This document shows positions 52,503-61,260 of a stretch of DNA of 64,000 nucleotides, piece by piece. The position numbers and the translations under genes were made by a program. A model generated the notes under the pieces. That model worked only from the letters and a program-made list of their open reading frames with translations. It ran no database searches and had not been told where the DNA came from. Source of the DNA: Paenibacillus piri (GTDB lineage Bacteria > Bacillota > Bacilli > Paenibacillales > NBRC-103111); the NCBI RefSeq assembly GCF_004354045.1, contig NZ_SMRT01000010.1, positions 1,113 to 65,112 on the forward strand. Reading direction: 5' to 3'. The first letter of the stretch is position 1. Each line of letters starts with the position of its first letter.

Positions 52503-53453
52503 ATGCAGGCAAAAGTGCAATTTCTTAATGTGGGGTGGGGAGACGCCCACCTGATCCGGCATCCATCCGGTGCGGTAACTTTAATCGACGGTGGAGACGG
52601 GAACCGCTCTCCCGATCAGGACCATCCGGAAGCGTGGATGACCCGAAACGGAATAGATAAGCTGGATTGGATGATCCTGACCCATATTCATGAAGATCAC
52701 CAAAACGGGTTGCTGGATATAGCCAAGCGGAAAACGATCGGCCGGGCGGTGCTTCCTTATGAGCCGTTCGAGCTTCCGGAGGAAAAGCTTATTGAGCAGA
52801 CCGGCAGCCCGATGGCGCTGCGGGTATACCGGATGCTCGCTTCCTATCTGGAGCTGATCGCCATTTTGCAAGAGCAAGGAACTGAAATCATATGGCGCAG
52901 CAGCTTCGGATCAGAGGACCGTTCCGTCGTATGGTCCGAAGACGGCATGACACTGCGCCATCTGTATCCGTGGCATGAAGACCCGCTTCCCGGCTATGAA
53001 ACGATTGTGCAGGCTGCCCAGGCCGAGCCTGCCGCAGCGGACCGCCGTCCCGGCGAGCTGCTGGAAAGCTTCTTCGACCTTTCCAACCACGACAGCTCAG
53101 TATACAGCCTGTCCGCAGACGGACAAGCTTCAGACGAGGCAGCCGTCCTCTTTGGCGGCGACCAGCTCGAGCCTGGCTGGAGGCGTCTGTCGCAGCGCTC
53201 CAGCCTTGCCGCTCAAGTATGGAAAGTTTCGCATCATGGATTGAGCGACGGCTTCAATGCCGACATCCTGGCATGGATTCGGCCGCAGCATTGCGTGATC
53301 CCCATTCATGCGGAGCAAAGCAAAAACCTGCTACCCGAATGGAACCGGCTTCGCTCCGTCACAGAAGCCCCGTTCCATTTGACAGGGGATATGCGTCCGG
53401 GAGAAAACCGCGTGATCGTTCGCGGCACCATCCAGATTGAAATCGGGTATTGA
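52503..53453 (+). CDS. ComEC-like metallo-beta-lactamase-fold hydrolase
   Basis: A 316-residue soluble hydrolase. The zinc site is THIHEDHQNG (HxHxDH). Further ligands are in SNHDSSVYSL, LFGGDQLEP and WKVSHHGLSDGFN, as in the ComEC/Rec2 metallo-beta-lactamase domain. It opens VQFLNVGWGDAHLIRHPSGA, another hallmark of that group. The start at 52503 follows AAAGGAG. It is the last gene of the GntR-ABC operon, before a good terminator. In such a context it may hydrolyse a phosphodiester or a phosphonate ester taken up by the transporter; the substrate is unknown. Confidence 0.85.
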   Translation: MQAKVQFLNVGWGDAHLIRHPSGAVTLIDGGDGNRSPDQDHPEAWMTRNGIDKLDWMILTHIHEDHQNGLLDIAKRKTIGRAVLPYEPFELPEEKLIEQTGSPMALRVYRMLASYLELIAILQEQGTEIIWRSSFGSEDRSVVWSEDGMTLRHLYPWHEDPLPGYETIVQAAQAEPAAADRRPGELLESFFDLSNHDSSVYSLSADGQASDEAAVLFGGDQLEPGWRRLSQRSSLAAQVWKVSHHGLSDGFNADILAWIRPQHCVIPIHAEQSKNLLPEWNRLRSVTEAPFHLTGDMRPGENRVIVRGTIQIEIGY

Positions 53454-53541
53454 AAAGCGCAGCCGGGCGGAGAATGAACATGGAGCTTCCGTCCCGGTCC
53501 TTCCAAATCGGCCTTCCGGCCGTTAGTCCCCCTCCCCCCCC

Positions 53542-53578
53542 GCTGGAAGCCTAGTGCTTTCAGCCTATTTTATTTGAT
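53542..53578 (+). terminator. Terminator of the GntR-ABC-hydrolase operon
   Basis: GCTGGAAGC and GCTTTCAGC pair (one G-U) around CTAGT, followed by a T-rich tail CTATTTTATTTGATTTTTT. It lies about 90 bases beyond the hydrolase stop. Confidence 0.75.
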
Positions 53579-53672
53579 TTTTTACATTGGCTTAATCTCT
53601 CTTTCCCTCTCATTTTACATTCAAATGATAGAATAGCTTGAGATTTTGAGAAGAGAGAGGAGTACGATCGAT

Positions 53673-56600
53673 TTGAGGACATTAAATCAACGCTGGATGG
53701 CCGGCATCCTTTCGGCGGCAGTGGCTATTCAATCGCTGTGGACGATCGCGGGGACGAGCCACGCGGCAGCCGCGTCCGCATGTGTGGCCAAGACCGGCAA
53801 TCTGGCGGCGAACGTGGTTATCAGCCAGTTTTATGGGGGAAAAGCGAACGATCCGGACAGTTTGTACGCGAATGATTTTGTCGAATTGTTTAATCCGACC
53901 GCTCAGACCGTACCGCTTGCGGGCTGGTCCGTTCAATTTGCCGATAACGATAAGAAAAATTGGAAGAAAGTCGATTTGGGCGCCAAAACACCCGACATTC
54001 CTGCATACGGCTATTACCTGATTGCTCTTGGCAGCAACGGAACGGTCGGCGTAGGGAAAGACCTGCCATCCTCGGATGCCGACGAAGCCTTTAAGCTGGA
54101 CAACAACGTCGGCAAACTGATTTTATCGAATCAGTCCAATTTATTGACTGTCAAAGACCCGATGGCCGATCCGCTGGCAAGCAGCATCGTCGATTTTGTC
54201 GGGTACGGCATCGTCGACGCTTATTGCACCGCCCCGGCTCCGGAAGCCGGCAAAAAAAATACGCTGCAGCGCTTCGTATTCGATCCGTTGAATCCCGAGA
54301 TTAAGAAAACGGCCTCAGCTTACCCGAACCGCGGGAACAACTGGGATACGAGAAATAACGGACAAGACTTCGAGAAGGTCAGCAGCGCAAAGCCGCGCAA
54401 TTCCGCCAGCACGGCGGCGTATGCGATTGTGGACACCGATCAGACGGTGCGGATGAGCTCAAACTCCGCTGTAGATCCGGATCATAATACGATTCAGCTG
54501 AAGGCTGTCAACGGCAGCGTCAAGCAAGGTGCGTGGGGTGCCGGCGATTTTGCCGTAACCGGACTTCCCGCGGGCTTGACCGCGACGGCAAGCGCCAGCG
54601 GCGATAAGATCCGGATTACGATAACCGGTGACGGCTCCGGCCATGTCGCTTCAGATGTCAACCTTGCTTTTGTCGTTAATTCCGGCGCATGGAATCAGGC
54701 GAACAAGCCGGCCGCTGCCGTCATCGCCGACCAGGGGCCTCATACCGTTACGTTGGTCAAATTCACGCCCGCTAACAAGATCGCCGGCGCTCCGGAAGCG
54801 GCATCGTCCGAAATCCGCATGAGCGGCGCGAAGGAATTGAACGCCCAGTTTCGGATTAAACTGTCCGCCGGCGTTCCTTGGAACAGCGTCATCAGTTCTA
54901 CCTATTACAGCTTGAACGATCTGCCCCCAGGCGAGTGGACGGTTGCGGCCGAGGGACGAAGCAGTGATAATACGATCCTTTTCTCCATTTCCGGCACAGC
55001 GTATTCGGCCGTGACGAACACGGTACCGTTCAGTGTAACCTTGAAGGCTCCGGCAGTGCAGGGTAGCGGCTGGCAGGATTCCGACCCGATCGCCGGAATA
55101 TCCCTGCTCCGTTACAGCCAGCCTGTCCGTTCCGACGATGCGCGTAAAAATGAAGTGAAGCAAAGAATTGTAGCGGACAATACTTTCTTTAACGATCCTG
55201 CGGTCAAAGCCTATAAATACGGAAGCGATGCGATGGGGGCGAACGCATTCACTTTTTTCCGCGGCACGAACGCTTTATTCCGGTCGGATTATGCATCCGG
55301 ACTCATCCCTTCTCCCGGCTCGGCTATCCCCGGCTGGAAGGAAATTTTAACTTACACGCAAGGCGACGCCCATATTCAAAACGTGGGAACCTTTAACGAC
55401 AGCAAAGGCGCCATGGTGTTCGATCTCAACGATCCGGATTCCGCCGGCATCGGAAGCTTCTATAACGATTTGCTTCGTTTTGTCACGAGTATTTATGTCG
55501 TGAAATACGATAAGGACAGCACAGGCATCACCAATCTTCAGGAAGCCGATTTTCGCGCCTTGTCCCAAACCTTCCTGGATACGTACAAGAACACCTTGCT
55601 CGACATCCACAACGATGCCGGCAAAAAATCGGCCAAGCTGACGAGAAGCAACGTAACCGCCTATACGCAAAAGGTGATGGACAAGGTTTCAACCGGATCT
55701 TACGCCGATGCGCTGCAAAAGCTGCTGGGTAAGCGGGCGTTGAACGGAAAAATAAAAATCGCCGGCAACGAAGACAAGTATGAACCGGCGTCCGAGACCG
55801 AGATCGCGGAAGTGACAGCCGCCTGGGAAGCCTATAAGGCCGAACTCAGAAGCAATTTCCCGAGTCTGGACGACGCCCGGTTCAACTCTTATTTCACGAT
55901 CAAAGACATCGCGCGGCGCATCCATCAGGGCATCGGCAGCATAGGCGTAGTACGCTATAACGTTCTGATCGAGGGACCGAGCGCAGCCGGTACGGACGAC
56001 ATTTTGCTCGATGTCAAGGAGCAGCTTCGGGATGCATACCTTTCCAAAGACGCGTATCTCAAAATGTCCCGGGATACCGACGCCTATCTGGGCGTATTGA
56101 AGAGTGGGGACCGTTCCTATCTGGTTCGGGAAGTATCGCCTTTTAAAGGAGACTACACCGATAAAACATTCTCGAATAAAACGGAGCTGGAACAATATTT
56201 AATCGATTCGGCGAAGGCTTATGCTTACGCGCACGCCCGTTTGAACAAAGTATCCGAACAATTGGACTACAAGTTCGAAGACCAATTTGCGGCGCAGCTC
56301 GTTCCGGTCTGGAGCGATTTGGAAACCTTCATGCTAAACGCCGCCGAGGATTACTCGCATCAGGTTGCCGCCGATTTTGCGCTGGTCCGCGACGACATGC
56401 TGGCCGGTAAGCTGATCGACGTTGCGACGCTGGACGGTTTGTCCGTCAATACAGGCGCTTTGTCCCCGTCCTTTGCAGCCGGGATTACCCGGTATAACGT
56501 CGCGGTCGAACATGCGGTAACTTCCATCGAGATCAAAGCGACAGCAACGGACAGCAAAGCGGCGCTGACGGCCAAGGGAAGCCCGTATATAAGCGGAACG

Positions 56601-58565
56601 AGCCAGTCGTTCATCCTGTCCGTCGGAAACAACGCCATCCCGTTTACGGTAACGGCGCAGAACGGATCTACCAAGACATACACCGTGAATGTCACCCGAG
56701 GAGCCGCGGCCGATAACGGCAGCGCGGAATTGAACGCCTTGACGCTGTCAAGCGGAACGCTGAGTCCCGCTTTTGCGCCGGATATTACCGCCTATACGTC
56801 TCAAGTGGGCAACGGAATAACGAGCCTTACCGTCACGGCTGGCGTATACGATTCTGCCGCCACATTGACCGTGAACGGTATTCCGGCAGCTAGCGGACAA
56901 GCGAGCGAAGCGATCCCGCTGGATGTGGGCAGCAACGTGATCACAATTATGGTGAAGGCACAGGACGGTCCCGGCAAGACGTACACCGTAAACGCGGTCA
57001 GAGCGGCCGCAATCACGGCTGGCGCCGACGCACCGGTTCAAATAACGAACGATCCCGTAACGATCAGCGTTCCTTCGGGCACGGCAAACGCCAAGCTTGC
57101 GGTTACGCCTGTAACGGTAGGAACCCGCAAGGAGGCGACTCTTCCGTTAATCGAAGTCCAGGCGGCGACTTCGCTTGGCAATGTGACCGCAGCGTTTCCG
57201 GCCGGGACGAAAATTACGGCTTCCGCCGGTTGGGACGGCACGATCCGGCTTCCGGAGGCGCAAAGCAACAGCAGTGTAGTCATCAGGGACGCTATTGTGA
57301 ACGCCGTTATTGAAGTCGGCTCGCCGGACGAATCGCTGATTTTCGATCAGGCGGTGCGCTTGCTCATCCCGAACCAAGGAGGGAAATTGGCCGGTTTCGT
57401 CAAGGATGGCGCGATCGTTCCGATTACGGGGACGGTGACGGAAGATACCCAGGCGGCGACCAACCGGGAAATTGCGGACGGCGGCGATGCCACCATCACC
57501 GTTGGCGGCGATCTAGTGATATGGACGAAGCATTTTACCCAATTTGTCGTGTACACGCCGGTTACTCCTTCGAACCATCGGAGCAGCAGCAGAGGGAGCG
57601 GCACTTCGGCCAATACCGGAACGATTTCGGGAGCCGACGGAGGAACGCTGACCTTGAATGGGGTTCGCATCGAAGTGCCGGCAGCGGCAGCGGATAGCTC
57701 CATGCAAATAACCGTAAACAAAGTAAGCGACACCTCGATTTTGCCGACAGACCAAGCATGGATCCTGTTAAGCGATGTCTACGAGATTACGAAAGATCGG
57801 GACGGCGACTTCAGCAAGCCTGTCGTCATTACGCTTCCCTACGATAACGCGAAGCTGGATTCGAGCAAGCATACGATAGGCTTGTACTGGCTGAACGAGC
57901 AAACCCGTCAGTGGGTACTGTTGAATGACCAGCAGGTGAATCCAACCAGTTCCGAGGTATCGGGCTCTGTGACGCATTTCACGAAATTCGCCGTACTTGG
58001 CTTGGAAAAAGCCGACGCGGCCGCAAAGCCTCAGGTTAACGAAGCGGATTTCACCGATATCAAGGGGCACTGGAGCGAGGCCAGCGTAAAAGATTTGGTT
58101 CAGCTTGGCGCGATTAACGGCTACCCGGACGGCACGTTTAAACCGGATAACCGTATTACAAGAGCCGAATTCGTTACCGTTGTCGTCAAAGCCTTCAAGC
58201 TGCAGCAGCAAACCGGCAAAAGCTTTGCCGACACCCGGGGGCATTGGGCGCAGGAGGCGATTTCGACAGCGGCGGCGATCGGAATCGTCGACGGGTATGA
58301 TGACGATGCCTTTGGTCCGGACGACCTCATTACCCGCGAACAAGTGGCGGCGATCGCAGTCCGCGCCGCGCGGATCGAATTGGCGAGCAAGGACATCAGC
58401 TTCACGGATCGATCCGAGGTATCCGAATGGGCTCGCGCGGCGCTTGCCGCCGCAGCGGCCAAAGGGCTTATCAACGGCTATGAAGAGGGTACGGTAAGGC
58501 CAAAAGCGAATACGACTCGCGCCGAAGCGGCGGCAATTGTGTTAAGAGCCTTGCAAATAAAATAG
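53673..58565 (+). CDS. Secreted SLH-anchored protein: lamin-tail, DUF2252, cadherin-like repeats
   Basis: A 1630-residue protein, start TTG at 53673 with GGAG 10 bases upstream. After a signal peptide (about 1-32, ending SHAAAAS) there is a lamin-tail domain (43-200: VVISQFYGG, GWSVQFADND). A DUF2252 region follows (about 496-902) with LTYTQGDAHIQNVGTF near 562 and MVFDLNDPDSAGIGSF, resembling the HGDxHxxN/DxD loops of kinase-like folds. Two cadherin-like repeats follow (916, 1019), then ZU5-like beta regions. Three SLH domains (about 1459, 1516, 1576) end the protein and bind it to cell-wall polysaccharide. No partner gene is evident. Confidence 0.88.
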   Translation: MRTLNQRWMAGILSAAVAIQSLWTIAGTSHAAAASACVAKTGNLAANVVISQFYGGKANDPDSLYANDFVELFNPTAQTVPLAGWSVQFADNDKKNWKKVDLGAKTPDIPAYGYYLIALGSNGTVGVGKDLPSSDADEAFKLDNNVGKLILSNQSNLLTVKDPMADPLASSIVDFVGYGIVDAYCTAPAPEAGKKNTLQRFVFDPLNPEIKKTASAYPNRGNNWDTRNNGQDFEKVSSAKPRNSASTAAYAIVDTDQTVRMSSNSAVDPDHNTIQLKAVNGSVKQGAWGAGDFAVTGLPAGLTATASASGDKIRITITGDGSGHVASDVNLAFVVNSGAWNQANKPAAAVIADQGPHTVTLVKFTPANKIAGAPEAASSEIRMSGAKELNAQFRIKLSAGVPWNSVISSTYYSLNDLPPGEWTVAAEGRSSDNTILFSISGTAYSAVTNTVPFSVTLKAPAVQGSGWQDSDPIAGISLLRYSQPVRSDDARKNEVKQRIVADNTFFNDPAVKAYKYGSDAMGANAFTFFRGTNALFRSDYASGLIPSPGSAIPGWKEILTYTQGDAHIQNVGTFNDSKGAMVFDLNDPDSAGIGSFYNDLLRFVTSIYVVKYDKDSTGITNLQEADFRALSQTFLDTYKNTLLDIHNDAGKKSAKLTRSNVTAYTQKVMDKVSTGSYADALQKLLGKRALNGKIKIAGNEDKYEPASETEIAEVTAAWEAYKAELRSNFPSLDDARFNSYFTIKDIARRIHQGIGSIGVVRYNVLIEGPSAAGTDDILLDVKEQLRDAYLSKDAYLKMSRDTDAYLGVLKSGDRSYLVREVSPFKGDYTDKTFSNKTELEQYLIDSAKAYAYAHARLNKVSEQLDYKFEDQFAAQLVPVWSDLETFMLNAAEDYSHQVAADFALVRDDMLAGKLIDVATLDGLSVNTGALSPSFAAGITRYNVAVEHAVTSIEIKATATDSKAALTAKGSPYISGTSQSFILSVGNNAIPFTVTAQNGSTKTYTVNVTRGAAADNGSAELNALTLSSGTLSPAFAPDITAYTSQVGNGITSLTVTAGVYDSAATLTVNGIPAASGQASEAIPLDVGSNVITIMVKAQDGPGKTYTVNAVRAAAITAGADAPVQITNDPVTISVPSGTANAKLAVTPVTVGTRKEATLPLIEVQAATSLGNVTAAFPAGTKITASAGWDGTIRLPEAQSNSSVVIRDAIVNAVIEVGSPDESLIFDQAVRLLIPNQGGKLAGFVKDGAIVPITGTVTEDTQAATNREIADGGDATITVGGDLVIWTKHFTQFVVYTPVTPSNHRSSSRGSGTSANTGTISGADGGTLTLNGVRIEVPAAAADSSMQITVNKVSDTSILPTDQAWILLSDVYEITKDRDGDFSKPVVITLPYDNAKLDSSKHTIGLYWLNEQTRQWVLLNDQQVNPTSSEVSGSVTHFTKFAVLGLEKADAAAKPQVNEADFTDIKGHWSEASVKDLVQLGAINGYPDGTFKPDNRITRAEFVTVVVKAFKLQQQTGKSFADTRGHWAQEAISTAAAIGIVDGYDDDAFGPDDLITREQVAAIAVRAARIELASKDISFTDRSEVSEWARAALAAAAAKGLINGYEEGTVRPKANTTRAEAAAIVLRALQIK

Positions 58566-58573
58566 AAATGGAG

Positions 58574-58615
58574 AAAGCTGTTTCTTGGCGGGCTTGCCAG
58601 CTGAGAAGCGGCTTT
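58574..58615 (+). terminator. Hairpin after the SLH protein gene
   Basis: TTTCTTGGC and GCCAGCTGAGAA form a bulged stem with flanking AGC/GCT pairs, and CTTTTCTC follows on the plus strand. It begins about 10 bases past the stop. Confidence 0.55.
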
Positions 58616-58644
58616 TCTCATAGCTGAAAGGGTACCCGTAAGAA

Positions 58645-58696
58645 GACAAAGACGCCCCCAGCCCCACCAATACAGTGGTTCTGGAGGCGTCTTTGT
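58645..58696. terminator. Strong bidirectional terminator
   Basis: ACAAAGACGCC and GGCGTCTTTGT pair, extended inward by CCAG/CTGG and CCACC/GGTGG-like pairs. It lies between the converging SLH gene and the ICMT gene. Confidence 0.85.
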
Positions 58697-58797
58697 ACTT
58701 CTCTGCTTTTCACGATTAGCCTGCCATACCTTGACTACTTGATTAGTCTAATAGCGGTTAACATAATGATAGCAACAGGCAATTTGGTTTTGAAGTC

Positions 58798-59472
58798 TTA
58801 CCAAATATGAGGAATTAAATGATAACGTGTTTTCTTACAATATTCCTCATATCCTTGTAACTCTTTTAACAATACCTTTTCTTCATTTAACAGCCTAAGA
58901 ACGATAAATATGATTATAGAAATCGAGGGAATCAATGCCCAAATTGAACCTAAAGCAAGAGGAGTGAAAAGTATAATAAATATAGCCCCTGTATACATTG
59001 GATGCCGAACCAACGCGTATGGACCCGTAGATATAACTTTTTGGTTCTCACTCACTTCGATTATGGCAGACGTGTAAGAATTTTCTTTAAAAACTAAGAA
59101 AACAATCGAAAAACCAAGCAAGATGACGACATCTGCTATTAATACAATGAATAAAGGAATATTTGACCAACCAAATCGATAGTCTAAACCAGGAAGGACT
59201 AACAATCCCACAAAAAAAGTGATACCAGATATGGATTGGAACATTTTTTGTTCCTTTTCTTTTTCTTTAGCATGACTTCTTCTCTCTATTAGTTCAGGAT
59301 CTCTCTTCAAAAAATATCCAGTGATAAAGAACGTTGAACCGAAAAAGATTACAAAATAAATCCATGCCTCCCAAAAGTGAAGTGATCCTGCAGGCAAAAA
59401 GAGAAAAGTAAAGAAAACGATTGAAAACAGGAGCGTCCTAAAATAGACTTTTTTCTTTAACAAAAAATACAC
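58798..59472 (-). CDS. ICMT/PEMT-family membrane methyltransferase-like protein
   Basis: A 224-residue membrane protein with five predicted helices and the family core VISTGPYALVRHPMYTGAIF, which forms the S-adenosylmethionine site, plus LRLLNEEKVLLKELQGYEEY near the C-terminus. Bacterial members of the isoprenylcysteine carboxyl methyltransferase family modify lipids or unknown substrates. It is a single gene, facing the convergent terminator. No partner gene in the window identifies the substrate. Confidence 0.82.
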   Translation of the reverse strand: MYFLLKKKVYFRTLLFSIVFFTFLFLPAGSLHFWEAWIYFVIFFGSTFFITGYFLKRDPELIERRSHAKEKEKEQKMFQSISGITFFVGLLVLPGLDYRFGWSNIPLFIVLIADVVILLGFSIVFLVFKENSYTSAIIEVSENQKVISTGPYALVRHPMYTGAIFIILFTPLALGSIWALIPSISIIIFIVLRLLNEEKVLLKELQGYEEYCKKTRYHLIPHIW

Positions 59473-59556
59473 CTCCCATAAGAACTGTTCAAATATATAA
59501 TTGGATAGTCCTCCTTGTTCCCCTTCTTTATGATACTATGCTGCCCATTAACACAA

Positions 59557-59586
59557 CGCGACTGCCGATCTACGCCGGCAGCCGCG
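59557..59586. terminator. Hairpin between the GrpB gene and the ICMT gene
   Basis: CGCGACTGCCG and CGGCAGCCGCG pair with one mismatch around ATCTACG. The plus side has CGTTTTA, while the minus side has a weaker tail, so the minus-strand GrpB transcript is only weakly stopped. Confidence 0.45.
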
Positions 59587-59622
59587 TCTCCGTTTTATAT
59601 TAAGCTATGGTACTCCGTTAGG

Positions 59623-60147
59623 TTAAAGTTCCTTGCCCATTTTGTACCAATTTAGCGCTTTCCTTTCTAATTCTTTAACAAACGCATCTTTACCGTCCAT
59701 ATAAGCTTCAATGTCCCTTGGGAACTGTTTGGCGAGGCTTTCTTTTAAATCTCCATAACGACTTGCTTCATCCGAATGCATTCGGAGGTAATCCCTTACT
59801 GCTAAATGGCGAGTAATATCTTCCTTGTTATTCCTCTGAAACACATGTACTTGATGCGTGCGATTATCTCCGCCTTTTCGGAAATATCTTCTTCCTTTCA
59901 TGCCGAGCTCGCCCATACATTCATAACCAAGCTGTTCCATTCGTACATTAAACGAATCTATTTTCTCAATATCTTTTACTACTGGCATAATATCGATGAT
60001 TGGTTTGGATTTTAACCCTGGAACTGAAGTGCTGCCTATATGATGAATGTCAATTAACTCATCGCCAAAAATTTCCTTTATTTTTAGTGATTCCTCGCTA
60101 AACTTCTGTTTCCAATTATCGTTATATTTTGTAACCACAACATTCAT
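59623..60147 (-). CDS. GrpB-family (UPF0157) nucleotidyltransferase-like protein
   Basis: A 174-residue protein with the family signature IHHIGSTSVPGLKSKPIIDI, the HIGSTS(V/A)PG strand-turn of the nucleotidyltransferase-like fold. HVFQRNNKEDITRHLAVRDY follows. Such proteins are common in Firmicutes but their substrate is unknown; some are linked to dephospho-CoA kinase domains. An AGGAGG-like site precedes the start. It is 69 bases downstream of a GNAT gene on the same strand, perhaps as a short operon. Confidence 0.9.
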   Translation of the reverse strand: MNVVVTKYNDNWKQKFSEESLKIKEIFGDELIDIHHIGSTSVPGLKSKPIIDIMPVVKDIEKIDSFNVRMEQLGYECMGELGMKGRRYFRKGGDNRTHQVHVFQRNNKEDITRHLAVRDYLRMHSDEASRYGDLKESLAKQFPRDIEAYMDGKDAFVKELERKALNWYKMGKEL

Positions 60148-60216
60148 TTCAGTAACCTCCTCCGGAAAATATTCATTGTGACCAGTTTAGGGCATTAGAT
60201 CATCATATAAAACTTC

Positions 60217-60984
60217 TTATTCAAATACAACCATTTCTCCGACGTCTATAAATCCAAAGCGCTTATAGATATTTTTTCCATCCTCAGAAGCCTGTAAAAC
60301 AACTGGTTTTTGTTTATCCTTTGTTTGATTTAGAAGGAATTGAAACATTTCACTGCCGTATCCTTGACCTCTAAATGTTTCTTTTGTCATCACATCATAA
60401 ATACCATAACTATCTTTGCTTTCTATTAATAAACCAGTAGTTACAGTCATTTCGCCTATGCATCCAATAAACATTTGAACTTCTGAACCTAATTTTGTTT
60501 GCGAAAACTTATTAAAATAACTTTCTAACACATCTTTTTCTGGTGTACCTTCAAATAGACTCACAAAAACCTCTTTATATTTCATAAGTTCTTCATTATT
60601 TCTCACATGAGTAATCATAAGCTGCTGGGAAATTTTTTGATCAACATTAAAAGTATTTTCAAGTTTCATCATTACATTACGTTCCGCTTCTTTTAGGTCA
60701 TATTCTTGCATAAGCTTTTTCCAGTCATCGTTTAAATACCGAGCATCAATCCAAGTACTAAAGGGATGTTCTTTAAAGGAAAAATTATCGACTCCATGTC
60801 TAATCTTAACTGCATTTTTGATACTTGGAGATTTCGGCAATAATACATTGAATGTATTAGTGGGAATTTCTGTATTCGCTATGACGAAATCTTCTTCCTT
60901 TGTAAGTTCTCCACTAACTGCATGAGTAAATACTTTTAATTTTTCTTCAAAATTGTTTATAACTAACTGTTGATTTGTAATCAT
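60217..60984 (-). CDS. GNAT-family N-acetyltransferase
   Basis: A 255-residue protein. The C-terminal half is a GNAT domain with IYDVMTKETFRGQGYGSEMF (the acetyl-CoA loop RGQGYG) and VVLQASEDGKNIYKRFGFID. The N-terminal 130 residues are another helical-beta region (FSFKEHPFSTWIDARYLNDD) without a recognised second GNAT motif. The substrate is unknown. It precedes the GrpB gene on the same strand. Confidence 0.85.
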   Translation of the reverse strand: MITNQQLVINNFEEKLKVFTHAVSGELTKEEDFVIANTEIPTNTFNVLLPKSPSIKNAVKIRHGVDNFSFKEHPFSTWIDARYLNDDWKKLMQEYDLKEAERNVMMKLENTFNVDQKISQQLMITHVRNNEELMKYKEVFVSLFEGTPEKDVLESYFNKFSQTKLGSEVQMFIGCIGEMTVTTGLLIESKDSYGIYDVMTKETFRGQGYGSEMFQFLLNQTKDKQKPVVLQASEDGKNIYKRFGFIDVGEMVVFE

Positions 60985-61260
60985 TTTTTTGCACCTTCCA
61001 ATTTAATTTAGCGCGCTCTAGCAGAATAATTTTGAAAATTACTGTATTTTATTGTTGCACATTATATGTTGTGTTTTTTCGATCATCAAATAATAAGTTC
61101 TAAAGGTCACCTTTACTCGGATTGTTTTATTTTATCAAACGTCAGGCGGTTATCGTTGTCCGTTTATGTTTATATGAGTTTCTTTCCAATATACATGAGT
61201 TCTGCTATTACATTTTGGTTATGTTGGTCGGGCTGCGAGATATTAGCTTTTGTGCATCCT

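Noticed and set aside
53528..53541. A C-rich tract upstream of the SLH gene as a slippage or regulatory element
   Set aside because: It lies before a terminator, not in a gene or near its start; simple composition is enough to explain it.
56420..57020. Two similar segments in the SLH protein as a recent tandem duplication
   Set aside because: They match the ordinary cadherin-like repeat family in sequence and length and are diverged, so no recent duplication is needed.
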